A stretch of 32,698 bases of DNA from UMGS1958 sp045542415. Its GTDB lineage: Bacteria; Bacillota; Clostridia; UBA1381. The stretch's first letter is position 1. Every line of letters begins with the position of its first letter. Where the stretch lies: NCBI GenBank assembly GCA_045542415.1, contig JAZQKZ010000029.1, forward strand, positions 1-32,698. Direction: 5' to 3'. The position numbers and the translations under genes are program-made. The notes below the pieces were generated by a model. The model was not told the origin of the DNA, did no database searches, and saw only the letters and a program-made list of their open reading frames with translations. This document shows, piece by piece, positions 7,958-18,100 of the stretch.

Positions 7958-8962
7958 ATGAAATCAGTTGAGGCTACTGCAGCTGAGACACAAAAGAAGA
8001 GTAACTGGTTTGCAAAGGAAATAAAAAAGCTTGCAAAGAATAAGTTTTTGTTCTTCCTTATGTTACCCGGCTTAATCTACTATATTGTATTCCATTATGT
8101 TCCTATCTACGGTTTGCTTATCGCATTCAAGGACTATAATGCGAGACTGGGAATTTTGGGCAGCCCCTGGGCAGACAATTTCGGATTTGAACATTTTGTT
8201 CGATTCCTGGGTACACCGGACGTAGGAAACTACATTATTAACACAATAGCATTGTCGGCATTACATATTATATGGTTATTCCCGTTTGCTATTCTTCTTG
8301 CACTTTTCATAAATGAGCTTCGCTCGCTTAAGTTCAAGAAGGTTGTACAGACAATTTCATACCTTCCGCACTTCGTATCGGTAACAGCTATCGCAGGTAT
8401 GCTTACTTTGTTCCTTTCATCACAGGGAACGCTTGCGGGTGCAGGAAGCTATGCTAACGAGGGCCTTTTGAACCAGCTTCTCTTAAAGCTTGGTGTTATT
8501 GACAAGGGTATCTCATTCCTTGATGAAGTAAAATACTTCAGAACAATTTATATCGCATCAGACGTGTGGCAGAGTATTGGTTGGAGTGCTATCGTATATA
8601 TTGCAGCTTTATCGGGCGTTGACCAGGAGCTTTATGAGGCAGCTACAATTGACGGTGCTTCAAGAGTACAGAAGATGTGGTACATTTCAGTACAGCTTAT
8701 CAGACCGACAATTGTTATCCTGCTTGTAATGCAGATTGGTAAAATCATGTCGCTCGGTTCAGATAAGGCACTTCTTCTCCAGAGAGAAGTTACATATGAG
8801 AGATCACAGATTCTTTCAACTTATATCTATAACATGGGTATCGGTAAAGGTGAGTTCGACTATTCAACAGCAGTTGGTTTGTTTAACTCAGTAATCAACC
8901 TGTTACTTGTATGTGCGGCTAACTGGATTTCAAGAAAGCTCACAGATACAGGTTTATGGTAA
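7958..8962 (+). CDS. ABC sugar transporter permease, LplB/YteP type
   Basis: 334 residues. Inner-membrane subunit of a carbohydrate ABC importer, with about six membrane segments. The first is near 30-50 (FLFFLMLPGLIYYIVFHYVP), followed by YGLLIAFKDYN, a hallmark of LplB/YteP-like permeases. The cytoplasmic EAA loop that contacts the ATPase is seen as EAATIDGASRVQKMW near residues 228-242. Relatives in Bacillus (YteP/YtcP/YtcQ) import pectin-derived oligosaccharides, and the neighbours here support oligogalacturonides as cargo. It is followed after 21 bases by the second permease, clearly one operon. No ATPase gene is nearby, so a shared MsmX-like ATPase elsewhere is expected. Confidence 0.93.
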   Translation: MKSVEATAAETQKKSNWFAKEIKKLAKNKFLFFLMLPGLIYYIVFHYVPIYGLLIAFKDYNARLGILGSPWADNFGFEHFVRFLGTPDVGNYIINTIALSALHIIWLFPFAILLALFINELRSLKFKKVVQTISYLPHFVSVTAIAGMLTLFLSSQGTLAGAGSYANEGLLNQLLLKLGVIDKGISFLDEVKYFRTIYIASDVWQSIGWSAIVYIAALSGVDQELYEAATIDGASRVQKMWYISVQLIRPTIVILLVMQIGKIMSLGSDKALLLQREVTYERSQILSTYIYNMGIGKGEFDYSTAVGLFNSVINLLLVCAANWISRKLTDTGLW

Positions 8963-8983
8963 TGGAAGGGAGGAAATAAGTAA

Positions 8984-9886
8984 ATGGTACAAGATAATAC
9001 TTTATCGTCAAAAATTCTTGACGTTGTAATTTATGTTTCACTCATCTTCTTGTTGATTGTAACATTATATCCGATTATTTATATCTTCTCGGTATCGCTT
9101 TCAAGCTCACAGGCTTATGAGAGTGGAAGAGTAGTATTCCTTCCGGTAGATATAAACTTAGATGCTTATAAGATTGTATTTGAAGCAGGTACTGTTCCGA
9201 GATCGTTCGTTAACTCGGTAGTATATACATTATTATATACTGTAGGTACACTTCTTTTTACAACAACAATGGCATATCCGCTTTCGCGTTCAAAGGAGAG
9301 AGTTCCGTTTCACGGCTTCTTCACAAAGCTCGTTGTAATATCAATGTTCTTCTCAGCGGGTATTGTTCCGAACTACTTGGTAGTTAAGGGCTTGGGATTA
9401 TTAGACTCAATGTGGGCTTTGATTCTTCCGACTATCATCACAACATATAACTTAGTAGTAATGAGATCGTTCTTTGAGGGCATTCCGGTTGACCTTGAGG
9501 AGGCTGCATTTATTGACGGAGCGAACGAGGTTATAATTTTCTTTAAAATCATGCTTCCGCTTTCAAAGGCAGCACTTGCAACAGTAGGTCTTTTCTACGC
9601 GGTGCATCAGTGGAACGCATGGTTCCCGGCAATGCTGTATTTACAGGATGCGGATAAGTTCCCGTTACAGCTGATCATCAGACAGATTATCATGCAGAAC
9701 CAGATGGCGGCAGAGCTTGCTGCAATGGGTGATACATCAATGATGGATGCACTTGGTTCATCGACAAATACAGAGACAGTTAAGTATGCAACACTCTTCG
9801 TATCAATCGTACCGATGCTTGCGGTTTATCCGTTTATTCAGAAGTACTTTGTAAAGGGTGTAATGGTGGGTTCAGTAAAGGGTTGA
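8984..9886 (+). CDS. ABC sugar transporter permease, YtcP type
   Basis: 300 residues, preceded by GGGAGGAA. The partner permease: about six membrane segments, the first near 12-35 (ISLIFLLIVTLYPIIYIFSV). The EAA loop is EEAAFIDGANEVIIFFKI near residues 173-190. The C-terminus ends YFVKGVMVGSVKG, as in YtcP/LplC proteins. It pairs with the upstream permease to form the channel. A 104-bp tandem repeat starts 9 bases after its stop codon and separates it from the binding protein gene, an arrangement that could change the ratio of permease to binding protein. Confidence 0.94.
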   Translation: MVQDNTLSSKILDVVIYVSLIFLLIVTLYPIIYIFSVSLSSSQAYESGRVVFLPVDINLDAYKIVFEAGTVPRSFVNSVVYTLLYTVGTLLFTTTMAYPLSRSKERVPFHGFFTKLVVISMFFSAGIVPNYLVVKGLGLLDSMWALILPTIITTYNLVVMRSFFEGIPVDLEEAAFIDGANEVIIFFKIMLPLSKAALATVGLFYAVHQWNAWFPAMLYLQDADKFPLQLIIRQIIMQNQMAAELAAMGDTSMMDALGSSTNTETVKYATLFVSIVPMLAVYPFIQKYFVKGVMVGSVKG

Positions 9887-9895
9887 TGCCGGAGT

Positions 9896-10120
9896 GGTGA
9901 TATACTTCGCATCTCACCATTTTGCGGAATTCGACGTACCAACGTACGCCTTCATTCCTTAAAATGGCAATCTGCTTGCATCTCCCCACTCCGGGGAGCG
10001 GTGATATACTTCGAATCTCACCATTTTGCGGAATTCGACGTACCAACGTACGCCTTCATTCCTTAAAATGGCAATCTGCTTGCATCTCTCCGCTCCGGGG
10101 AGCGGTGATATACTTCGCAT
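9896..10120. repeat. 104-bp tandem repeat containing a structured hairpin (repeat family copies A1 and A2)
   Basis: Two full units (9896-9999 and 10000-10103) and a 17-base start of a third (10104-10120), all beginning GGTGATATACTTCG. The units differ at only a few positions. Each holds a long hairpin: arms CCATTTTGCGGAAT and ATTCCTTAAAATGG (9917-9930 with 9954-9967; second copy +104) around a nested CGTAC-CAAC-GTACG hairpin. A small CTCCCC/GGGGAG hairpin follows in the first unit. The rest of the 310-bp gap (10121-10196) holds no clear promoter, only the AGGAGG of the next gene. Confidence 0.9.
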
Positions 10121-10196
10121 TAAGATGGCGGCAGAGAATAAATAAGTTAATAATTAGAACGGAAATATAAAGGTAAAATTTAAGGAGGATTTAAAA

Positions 10197-11936
10197 ATGA
10201 ATGTTAAAAGAGTAATAACAGGTCTTGCTGCATTAACAATTGCAGCATCATCATTAGTAACTCTCTCAGGTTGCGGTGCAGCTAAGGTTGGCGAGAGCTA
10301 CACAGACTCACAGGGCAGAAAGATTTACACATATATGTACAACATGTATGTACAGGACGATTCAACATTCCCGGAAACAAGGGATAATGAATTTGACCAG
10401 ATGCTTCTCAACAAGTTCGGTATTGAATTCACATATGACAGAATTCCGAGAACAGACTGGGAGACAAAGACAAACACATACTTTGCTACAGGTGACGCTC
10501 CGGACGTAACAACAGGTGGTAAGGAGCCGAACTACAAGGGTTGGGCAAAGGATGACTTACTCTTACCGATTGCTTCAAGCGTAGAAGAGTTAAAGGAAAA
10601 GATGCCGAACTATGTAAAGCTGTTCGAGGATATTGAATCAGTGTATAACTTAGCAGCATCAGCTGATGGTAAGCTTTATTATCTCCCGTCAGTAAGACAG
10701 GAAAAGTCACAGATGTGTTGGGTATATCGTAAGGATGTATTTGATAAGTTAGGAATCAAGGAATTCCCGAAGACAACAGATGAGTTCATTGAGGTTTGTA
10801 AGAAGCTCAAGGCTGCTTATCCGGATAAGATTATCTTCTCATCAAACGGTCAGAAGAAGGCATCATTAACAGGCTTCTTCCAGGCGTTCGGTATGCCGGA
10901 GATGATTTTAACAGAGTATTCATATCTTGACCGCAACAATAACTTCGTTCCGTTCGCTATGACAACAGACGATGCAAGAGAGATGTTCAAGATGGTAAGA
11001 GAGCTTCACTCATTAGGCATCATCGATAACGAAATTCTTTCGTTAGAGAAGGATAAGTTCTATTCACGTTGTGCAACAGATAACGTATTCCTCACATACA
11101 ACTATGTATATAACACAGAGACATTTGACGAAAAGACAAATGTAAACGGCAAGACAGATGCAAAGTGGGCATGGACATCAAACATGCTTACAAATGACCC
11201 GGCACGCGGTACAGTATTTAAGAAGGACCCGGCATATTCAAACTGGGGTCCGGCATTCTCAACAATCTGTGACAGCGAAGAGGGTAAGTTTGACAAGATG
11301 TTAGAGTTATATGACTGGTTCTCAACAAATGAGGGTCAGGTATATACAACATACGGTGTTGAGGGCGTAAGCTACGACCTCGTAACAATCGACGAGTATA
11401 AGGAAATTGAGAAGTCAAAGGCTGAGACAGACGAGGAAAAGGCTGCAATCGATGCATTCGAGGTTCCGGCAGACTGGATTACTCAGAAGGACGGCGTTGA
11501 CTGTGTACCGGTAGTTAAGAGTGACTGGTATCATCAGTTAGAAAATACAAAGGGTCTCAAGATAGGTGAAGAGCTTGGTATCTTCTCATCAGTATTCTTA
11601 AAGCACCCGAAGAGCTTCTATGAGACTCGCGGTAGCCTTATTGAGCCGCTCTATCAGGAGTACATGAAGAAGATGGAGACTGAGAACTACTACTACACAG
11701 AGGCACAGCCGATGAGATATACACCGGAGGAAGAGGATAGATTTACAGACCTTTCAACAGCTCTTGCTACAAAGAGAGATGAGTACATGGGTAAGTTCCT
11801 CTTAGGCAACATGGATCCGAACAATGATGATCATTGGAACCAGTATATCACAGACATGAAGAAGGTTGGTCTTGAAGAGTTCGAGCAGCTTCAGAAGACT
11901 GTATTTGAGAGAACACAGGCCGAGCTTAACAAGTAA
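10197..11936 (+). CDS. Extracellular solute-binding lipoprotein of the oligogalacturonide transporter (LplA/YtcQ-like)
   Basis: 579 residues, long for a solute-binding protein but usual for the LplA/YtcQ group. The start follows AAGGAGGA. The signal sequence ends in the lipobox LSGC with the lipidated cysteine at residue 26, so the protein is tethered outside the membrane. Segments such as TYFATGDAPDVTTGGKE (near 96-112) and YYLPSVRQEKSQMCWVYRKD match the fold of family 1 sugar-binding proteins. It would capture pectin oligosaccharides and pass them to the two upstream permeases. It lies last in the block, behind the tandem repeat, and shows strong codon bias (Thr almost always ACA), fitting high expression. 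The exact ligand is inferred from neighbours only. Confidence 0.92.
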   Translation: MNVKRVITGLAALTIAASSLVTLSGCGAAKVGESYTDSQGRKIYTYMYNMYVQDDSTFPETRDNEFDQMLLNKFGIEFTYDRIPRTDWETKTNTYFATGDAPDVTTGGKEPNYKGWAKDDLLLPIASSVEELKEKMPNYVKLFEDIESVYNLAASADGKLYYLPSVRQEKSQMCWVYRKDVFDKLGIKEFPKTTDEFIEVCKKLKAAYPDKIIFSSNGQKKASLTGFFQAFGMPEMILTEYSYLDRNNNFVPFAMTTDDAREMFKMVRELHSLGIIDNEILSLEKDKFYSRCATDNVFLTYNYVYNTETFDEKTNVNGKTDAKWAWTSNMLTNDPARGTVFKKDPAYSNWGPAFSTICDSEEGKFDKMLELYDWFSTNEGQVYTTYGVEGVSYDLVTIDEYKEIEKSKAETDEEKAAIDAFEVPADWITQKDGVDCVPVVKSDWYHQLENTKGLKIGEELGIFSSVFLKHPKSFYETRGSLIEPLYQEYMKKMETENYYYTEAQPMRYTPEEEDRFTDLSTALATKRDEYMGKFLLGNMDPNNDDHWNQYITDMKKVGLEEFEQLQKTVFERTQAELNK

Positions 11937-11949
11937 AAAAAATTAGTGA

Positions 11950-11984
11950 AGAGCCGGGTAAAATAGTTATATTCGCCCGGCTCT
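11950..11984 (+). terminator. Hairpin after the binding-protein gene
   Basis: A 9-bp stem AGAGCCGGG / CCCGGCTCT (11950-11958 with 11976-11984), loop of 17 bases, 13 bases after the stop. No T tract follows, so it may protect the transcript end or terminate inefficiently. Confidence 0.55.
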
Positions 11985-12010
11985 GACGGATTTATATGAT
12001 ATTGGAATAT

Positions 12011-12056
12011 GGTTCACACAATGCGTAAGGCATTGTGTGAATTGTGTGAATGAACC
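12011..12056 (+). promoter_or_regulatory. Leader with two mutually exclusive hairpins before the SLH pectate lyase
   Basis: TTCACACAATGC (12013-12024) pairs perfectly with 12030-12041. The 9-mer ATTGTGTGA occurs twice in a row (12032-12040, 12041-12049). The left arm GGTTCACACAAT can therefore pair instead with the second copy, extended by GAACC (12052-12056). The two folds exclude each other. It sits about 47 bases before the start codon. Function is unproven. Confidence 0.45.
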
Positions 12057-12102
12057 CTTAAAATATCGGGGGAACGGCAAGTAAAATTGGAGGTAAACTC
12101 TT

Positions 12103-15100
12103 ATGAATGAAGTGATAAGAAAAGGTATATCGCTGATTATCGCTGCAGGAATGCTTATGGGTACGCTGCCTGTATTGGCTGAGGAGCCGGTTACAGAGGA
12201 AGTAGCGGCAGAAGCAGTAGTTACTGAAGCAGTAGAGACAGAAGAGACTGTTGAAGTGACAGAAGAGGCTGTTGAAGCAGCAGAGGATGCAGAAGAGTCA
12301 GAGATAATTGAAGAGGCTGAGGAAGCGGAAGAGGACGAGGCTGAATCGACAACAGAATTCCCGGAGGAGGAAATTGCAGAGTTTTCAGCAAGCAGAAATT
12401 CGGGTATGCTCGTAGATCTCAGCTTTGACGATGTGGAGCTTGGAGACTATTCAGATAATCTTACATTTGCAAACGGTAAGGACGGCGCGCAGAGCTTCGA
12501 CATTATAGAGGGTAGCGAGGTAGGCAGAGAGGGAAGACTTCTCCGCATTAAAATGAACGATCTCGGCAAGAACAAGCCGGCAGAAAACCAGAAGGTAAGA
12601 CTTACAAGCTTTGGCTTGAGTAATGCCGAGTATGGTGACAGAACTATTGTAACAAGCTTTGAGATCATGACAGATGATGTTACAATATCAAAGCCTATGG
12701 AGCTCACAATGGCAGGCGGTAACAGTGGTACTAATGTCTGTGGTGGTTTCAGACTTGACAAGGGTAAGCTTCAGATATTTGCAGATGACGGCGACGGTGC
12801 TGCAAGTGCAATAAGCTCAGGTATCACCGCTAAGGCGAATACATGGCATAAGGTTGTAATGATGACAACCGTAAGCACAGAAGAGGGCGGAAACCTTGTA
12901 ACAGGAACTACATATGCAATTGACGGAAGAGTTATGAGATATTCGGTAACAGACTTCGACTCAAAGGGTGCTTCACCGAATATGCTCAGATTCGTATTCA
13001 ACAGAGACGTAACAAAGGGCAACGTATATATCGATAACCTCACAGTAGTTGACGTACTTCCGACAGCAGACTTCTATGAGCGTGAGTTCGCACAGTCAAC
13101 AGATATCACAATTCCGGAGTTCGTTGAATATGACGAGGATTCAATCACATTACCGACAACATATAACGGTATGGGTATCACATGGGACAGTGCTGATTAT
13201 GAAATAATTGACACAGAAAAGATGGATGAAAACGGTGTTGTTCCGATAACACACGGTGAGACAACAGTCGGAACAGTGCTTTCAGCATATGTAAACTTCA
13301 ATTCGATGTACGGCATTGAATATCCGGAGAGCGTATGTGTAGTAGGTAAGACACCGATAAGATTCCCTGTAACAATTCAGAATAAGTACGGTACAGAGGA
13401 TGACCAGTCAAAAGCACAGAGAATTGCAAATTCTCTCATTATAAAGGAAACAACAGTAACAGAGGACTTTGAGCTTCCGGTAACAACAACGGTTGTTGAA
13501 TCAGGTGCAGAGATTTCATGGAGCTCAGAGGATACATCAGTAATAATGGTTGATGGTGCAACAGCAAAGGTAACAAGACCGGCGTTTGATGCAACAAATG
13601 ACAGCATAAAGCTTACTGTAACAGTAAAATACGGTACAGCGACAGCAACAAAGACGGTTGCGGTTAACGTAGTAAGAAACGAGGGTCCGACAAATGAGGA
13701 AGAGGATGTAAGATATGCTGTACAGACTCTTGAGAATCTGGGCTTCACCGAGGCTATGCCGACAACGGCAAGCGGCGATCTTGATTTCGTTTCACAGGTA
13801 GGAAATGCAATTCTTGTCTGGGAGTCGGGCGACACTTCATGGATTACAAATGATGGTTCAATTATTCAGTCACCGGAGCCGGGTACAGGTAAGTATGAGG
13901 TACCGGTAAAGGTTACAATTACATCAGGCTCAGTAACACAGGTACTTAACTTTGTAATTGCAATCAAGCCTAAAGCAGCAGCAAAGGCGTTCCCGGGTGC
14001 ACAGGGCTACGGTACACAGACACGCGGCGGTGCAGGCGGTTATGTATATCATGTAACAAACCTCAATGCAGAGGGTGAGGGTTCACTCACATACGGTATG
14101 GAGAAACTGACAGGTGCGAGAATCATCGTATTTGATGTCGGCGGTACAATTGACCTTACACCGTTAGGCAGAGCATTAAAGCTCTCAGGTAAGAACGGTT
14201 CAAATGTAACAATTGCAGGTCAGACAGCTCCGGGTCAGGGTATCCAGCTCAAGGGCTACGGTATGTCATTGAGCAGTGTTCAGGACGTAATTATCAGAAA
14301 TATCAGAATCAGAATAGGTAACGTAAGAAAGTACGGTGATACATACCAGGCTGACCCGTTATCAGTATCAGGTTCAAACAAGAGAGTGGTACTTGACCAC
14401 CTTTCACTTAACTGGGCTATCGACATGGGCTTCCGTGTTGACGGTACAGAGGTAACAATGTCAAACTGTCTCGTATCAAAGGGACTTTACTGGAACACAC
14501 CGCACGAGAAGGGTAAGCATAACTACTCAGGTATGTTCAGAGCAAAGTACGGTACATTCTATAACAACTACTTAGCAGACTCAGGTCAGAGAGCACCGAG
14601 AATTATCGATAACGAGTACATTGACGTAAGAAACAACGTTGTATATAACTCAAAGTACTCATTCGACATCTGTAACTATGAGTGGATGGGAGCAAACCCG
14701 AAGTTCAATATTGTAAACAACTCAGTAATCAAGGGTAATCCGACATTAAGCTCAACAGACGGCGGTTCATATAAGTACTTCCAGGGACGTACATATTCGG
14801 GCGGTATTTTTGCATATACTGCAAACAATATTGACGGAACAACAGGTGCAAGAGCAGAACTCACAGACTACAGAGAGGGTGCGCTCTGGACAGCTGATTC
14901 AACACACTACGAGAGAACAGACGTAGCAGCCGATGAGCTTGGTGTAATCAACTCAGGCGGTTATTCAAACCTTATATCAACATGGAAGAACATGATTCTT
15001 CCGGATGATATCAGCATGGAGGAGTATAACGCATCAGCTATTTCGAAGAAGGGTAATACTTTAGTTAACTATCCGTTCGAGGCTCCGACAATGTACACAA

Positions 15101-18100
15101 GAGACCCGCAGGATGCAACAAAGCACGTTCTTCAGAATGCAGGTGCTATTTATCCTGTAAACGATACATTAAACAGAAGATACTTAGCAGAGGGAAGAAC
15201 AAGACTTAGCGTAAAGTCAGACTACAGCTTCGCATCAGCTAAGCAGGGTATCAAGCTTACAGATGCTGATGTAGCAGCATTGGAAGATCCGACAATGGCT
15301 TACGGCTTGCCGGTTGAGACACATACAAAGTATATTGACTCAAAGACAGGAGCAACAGTATATGATGTTGACGGTCTTGATATAGCAAATATGAATCCGG
15401 ATGAAACAAAGAACCTTGAGGTTGATGAGGTTTATAAATTTGTATCAGACCCGGTTGACCATATTGATACATTCTATGTATATACTCCGGATGATTCAAG
15501 AAAGTACAGAATTGTACTTGAGGAATATGAAGAGGGCGACGGCATCTTCGATGCATTCGAGGTATATGACGTAAACAATAACAAGCTTACAAAGCCGAAG
15601 GATTATGCAACAGCAGGTACAAAGGAAGAAACATCAATCACATATACATTGAACGGCAACAAGGTTCGTCTCAAGTTCTCAGAGTGGGGCGATGGTCCGG
15701 GTAACTATCAGCACAGTGAGAACTATGATGATGCATACGCTGATTCATCAATGGTAGATACAGAGTGGATTGACAGTGACTGGCCGATGCTTCCGACAAT
15801 TTACCGTGATACAAAGGAAGATAAGGAATACAGCCCGGAGAAGTATAAGAGCGGCAAGTTCGACACAAACGGCGACGGTGTTCCGGACTTCTTCGTAGAG
15901 CTTATGGGTTGGAAGGATCATCCTGATTACAGATCAGATAAGGATATTTCAAGACTTGACTTTGACGGCGACGGCTACACAAATATTGAGGAATATATCA
16001 ACGATTACCTCTGTAATGACGTAGAAATCGCTGATGATGAGGCGAATACTCCTGTAAAGGCAGAGAATGTCCGTGACGGTAACTCAAAGTACAATACACA
16101 CCGTGCACATGAGATTCTCTTTAACACAGAAAGACGTGCAAAGGCACAGGTATATTATGTAGAGGGTTCGACACTTGACGATCTCAGTGCTGCTGAGAGA
16201 ATAGACCTTAACTATGAGTATGATTCAGATGCAGAGGATTATCTCAAGGTAGAGGATTTCAGCACATACTTCTCAGTTAAGTTCCCGAACATTACTGATA
16301 TGTCAGATGCCCAGACTTCATTGAAGCCTGCAACAACATATGCTTACAGAATCAAGACATATACAGATACAGGTGTTGAAGCACTTTCGGAAACATATAC
16401 ATTCACGACAGAGGCAGAATCGAGTGAGGTTCCGTCAGCTCCGAGAATTATAAAGTATATTCCGTTTGATAAGCAGATTACATTGAACTTTGAACCGGCA
16501 TCACCGCTCAAGACATATCTCCAGGAGGGTGTACCGGCTCCGGCAGGTGCTAAGACAGTAACATCAATCGATGCACCGCAGTGTGAAAACATTGTTGACC
16601 ACTATGTAATCAGATATTCAGAAAACGCAGATTTATCAAATGCGACTGAAATCAAGGTTTCAGGTAATGCAATAACATACACAATTGAAGGTCTTGTAAA
16701 TGACAAGCTTTACTACATTGATTTAAGAGCTGTTAATGCAGCAGGCGTTGAAAGTGAACCGGCTTTATATAACTTCAAGGTTGCAGAATTGCAGCAGGGT
16801 GTACTTGACAAGGACGGTAATCCTACATATGCTGTTCAGGGCATTCAGGTAGTAGGCGGTGCGGTACAGGAATACTTCTATGATGCACCTCTCTATACAG
16901 AGGGTATTGCACCTACAAAGTATGTTGTAAATGTAGAATACGACAAGGAATTAACAGAAGCAGGTATTCAGGCTGATGAGACAGCTAAGTTCATCACATA
17001 TTTCGGTGACGTTAAGGATTGGTACATCTATACATTAGGTGGTCTTCCGATTCCGGCAAATGACGAATATACAGAGAACAGACCGATGCTCTTATTAAGA
17101 GACGACAGCCATGAACACAGCTTCACATATGCAAAGACATTCGATACACCGCTTTACGGTAAGTCAACAGTTCATTCACGCTTCATGATCAGAGGCGAGG
17201 AGCTTGACCCGATGAACCAGAATCCGGAGTTCCGTTATTATATCCAGGAGGATATCGGAAATGAGGATACCGATGCAGATACAGATGAAGCTAAGGAAGC
17301 AACAGTATTCGGTAACATTGTAGGTTTCAGCTTTGCAAAGAATGAAATTAAGGTTAACGGTAAATCGGTAGGACGTTATGAGAATGATGTATGGTACGAT
17401 GTAAAGGTTCTTATGGATGCAGACGAGCAGGAATGCTCAATCTACATCAATGACCAGCTCGTAGCAAGCGGTCTCCAGTATGCAAACTACTCAGAGGGTA
17501 ATGTTACACCGGTTATGAGATGGAACTTAGGTTCAAGACTTGCCGGTAAGAATGATGTTTATGTTGACTTCATGTATGCGTATGCAGGTTGGGATGAAGT
17601 TGAAGATGAAAACGCAGTAGAAAAGGGCGAATCAGGCTCAAGACCGACGGGCAGCGGCTCAGGCAGCGGCAGCGGTTCGGGCGGCGGAAGCGGCTCAGGC
17701 GGTTCAGGAAGTGGTGATACAATCATCCGTGACGGTGACTTTGATGAAGCCGGAAAGGTTGATAACACTGAGGATACTGCAGATAACACAGACTCATCAA
17801 CAGCAATCAACTCAAAGTTTAATGACATGGGTGCATTTGCATGGGCAGTACCGGCAGTTAACAGCCTGCATGAGCGTGGCGTTGTAAACGGTATCGGAAG
17901 CAACCTCTTTGCACCGGACAGAGCTGTAACGAGAGCAGAATTTATCACAATGCTCATGAGAGGCTTTGAGCTTATCGGTACAGAGGCAACATGCAGCTAT
18001 ACAGATCTCTCAGAGGACGAGTGGTGCTACAATGCGATTGCTGCAGCATCAGCTATGGGTATTGTAAAGGGACTTCCGGACGGAAGCTTCGGTGTAAATA

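Noticed and set aside
9896..10120. Possible CRISPR array
   Set aside because: The whole 104-bp unit repeats, including the part that would be spacer, there are only two copies, and no cas gene is present.
10123..10136. AGATGGCGGCAGAG shared with 9702-9715 in the permease gene
   Set aside because: A 14-base match between two places is expected by chance at this length of sequence, and the flanks do not match.
9922..10170. An 82-codon open frame, and a minus-strand one at 9834-10046, in the tandem repeat
   Set aside because: Both are made by the repeated non-coding unit. The 104-bp period shifts frame between units, there is no proper ribosome binding site, and the peptides resemble no protein.
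10140..10196. Separate promoter for the binding protein (TATAAA at 10166-10171)
   Set aside because: No acceptable -35 at 16-18 bases upstream. Any TATAAA in this AT-rich stretch could be chance.
13377..13835. Minus-strand 152-codon frame inside the SLH lyase, and similar ones at 17559-17957 and 19680-20207
   Set aside because: They lie wholly inside strongly supported genes, are low in complexity (Ser/Thr/Val/Pro-rich mirrors of the sense codons) and lack start signals.
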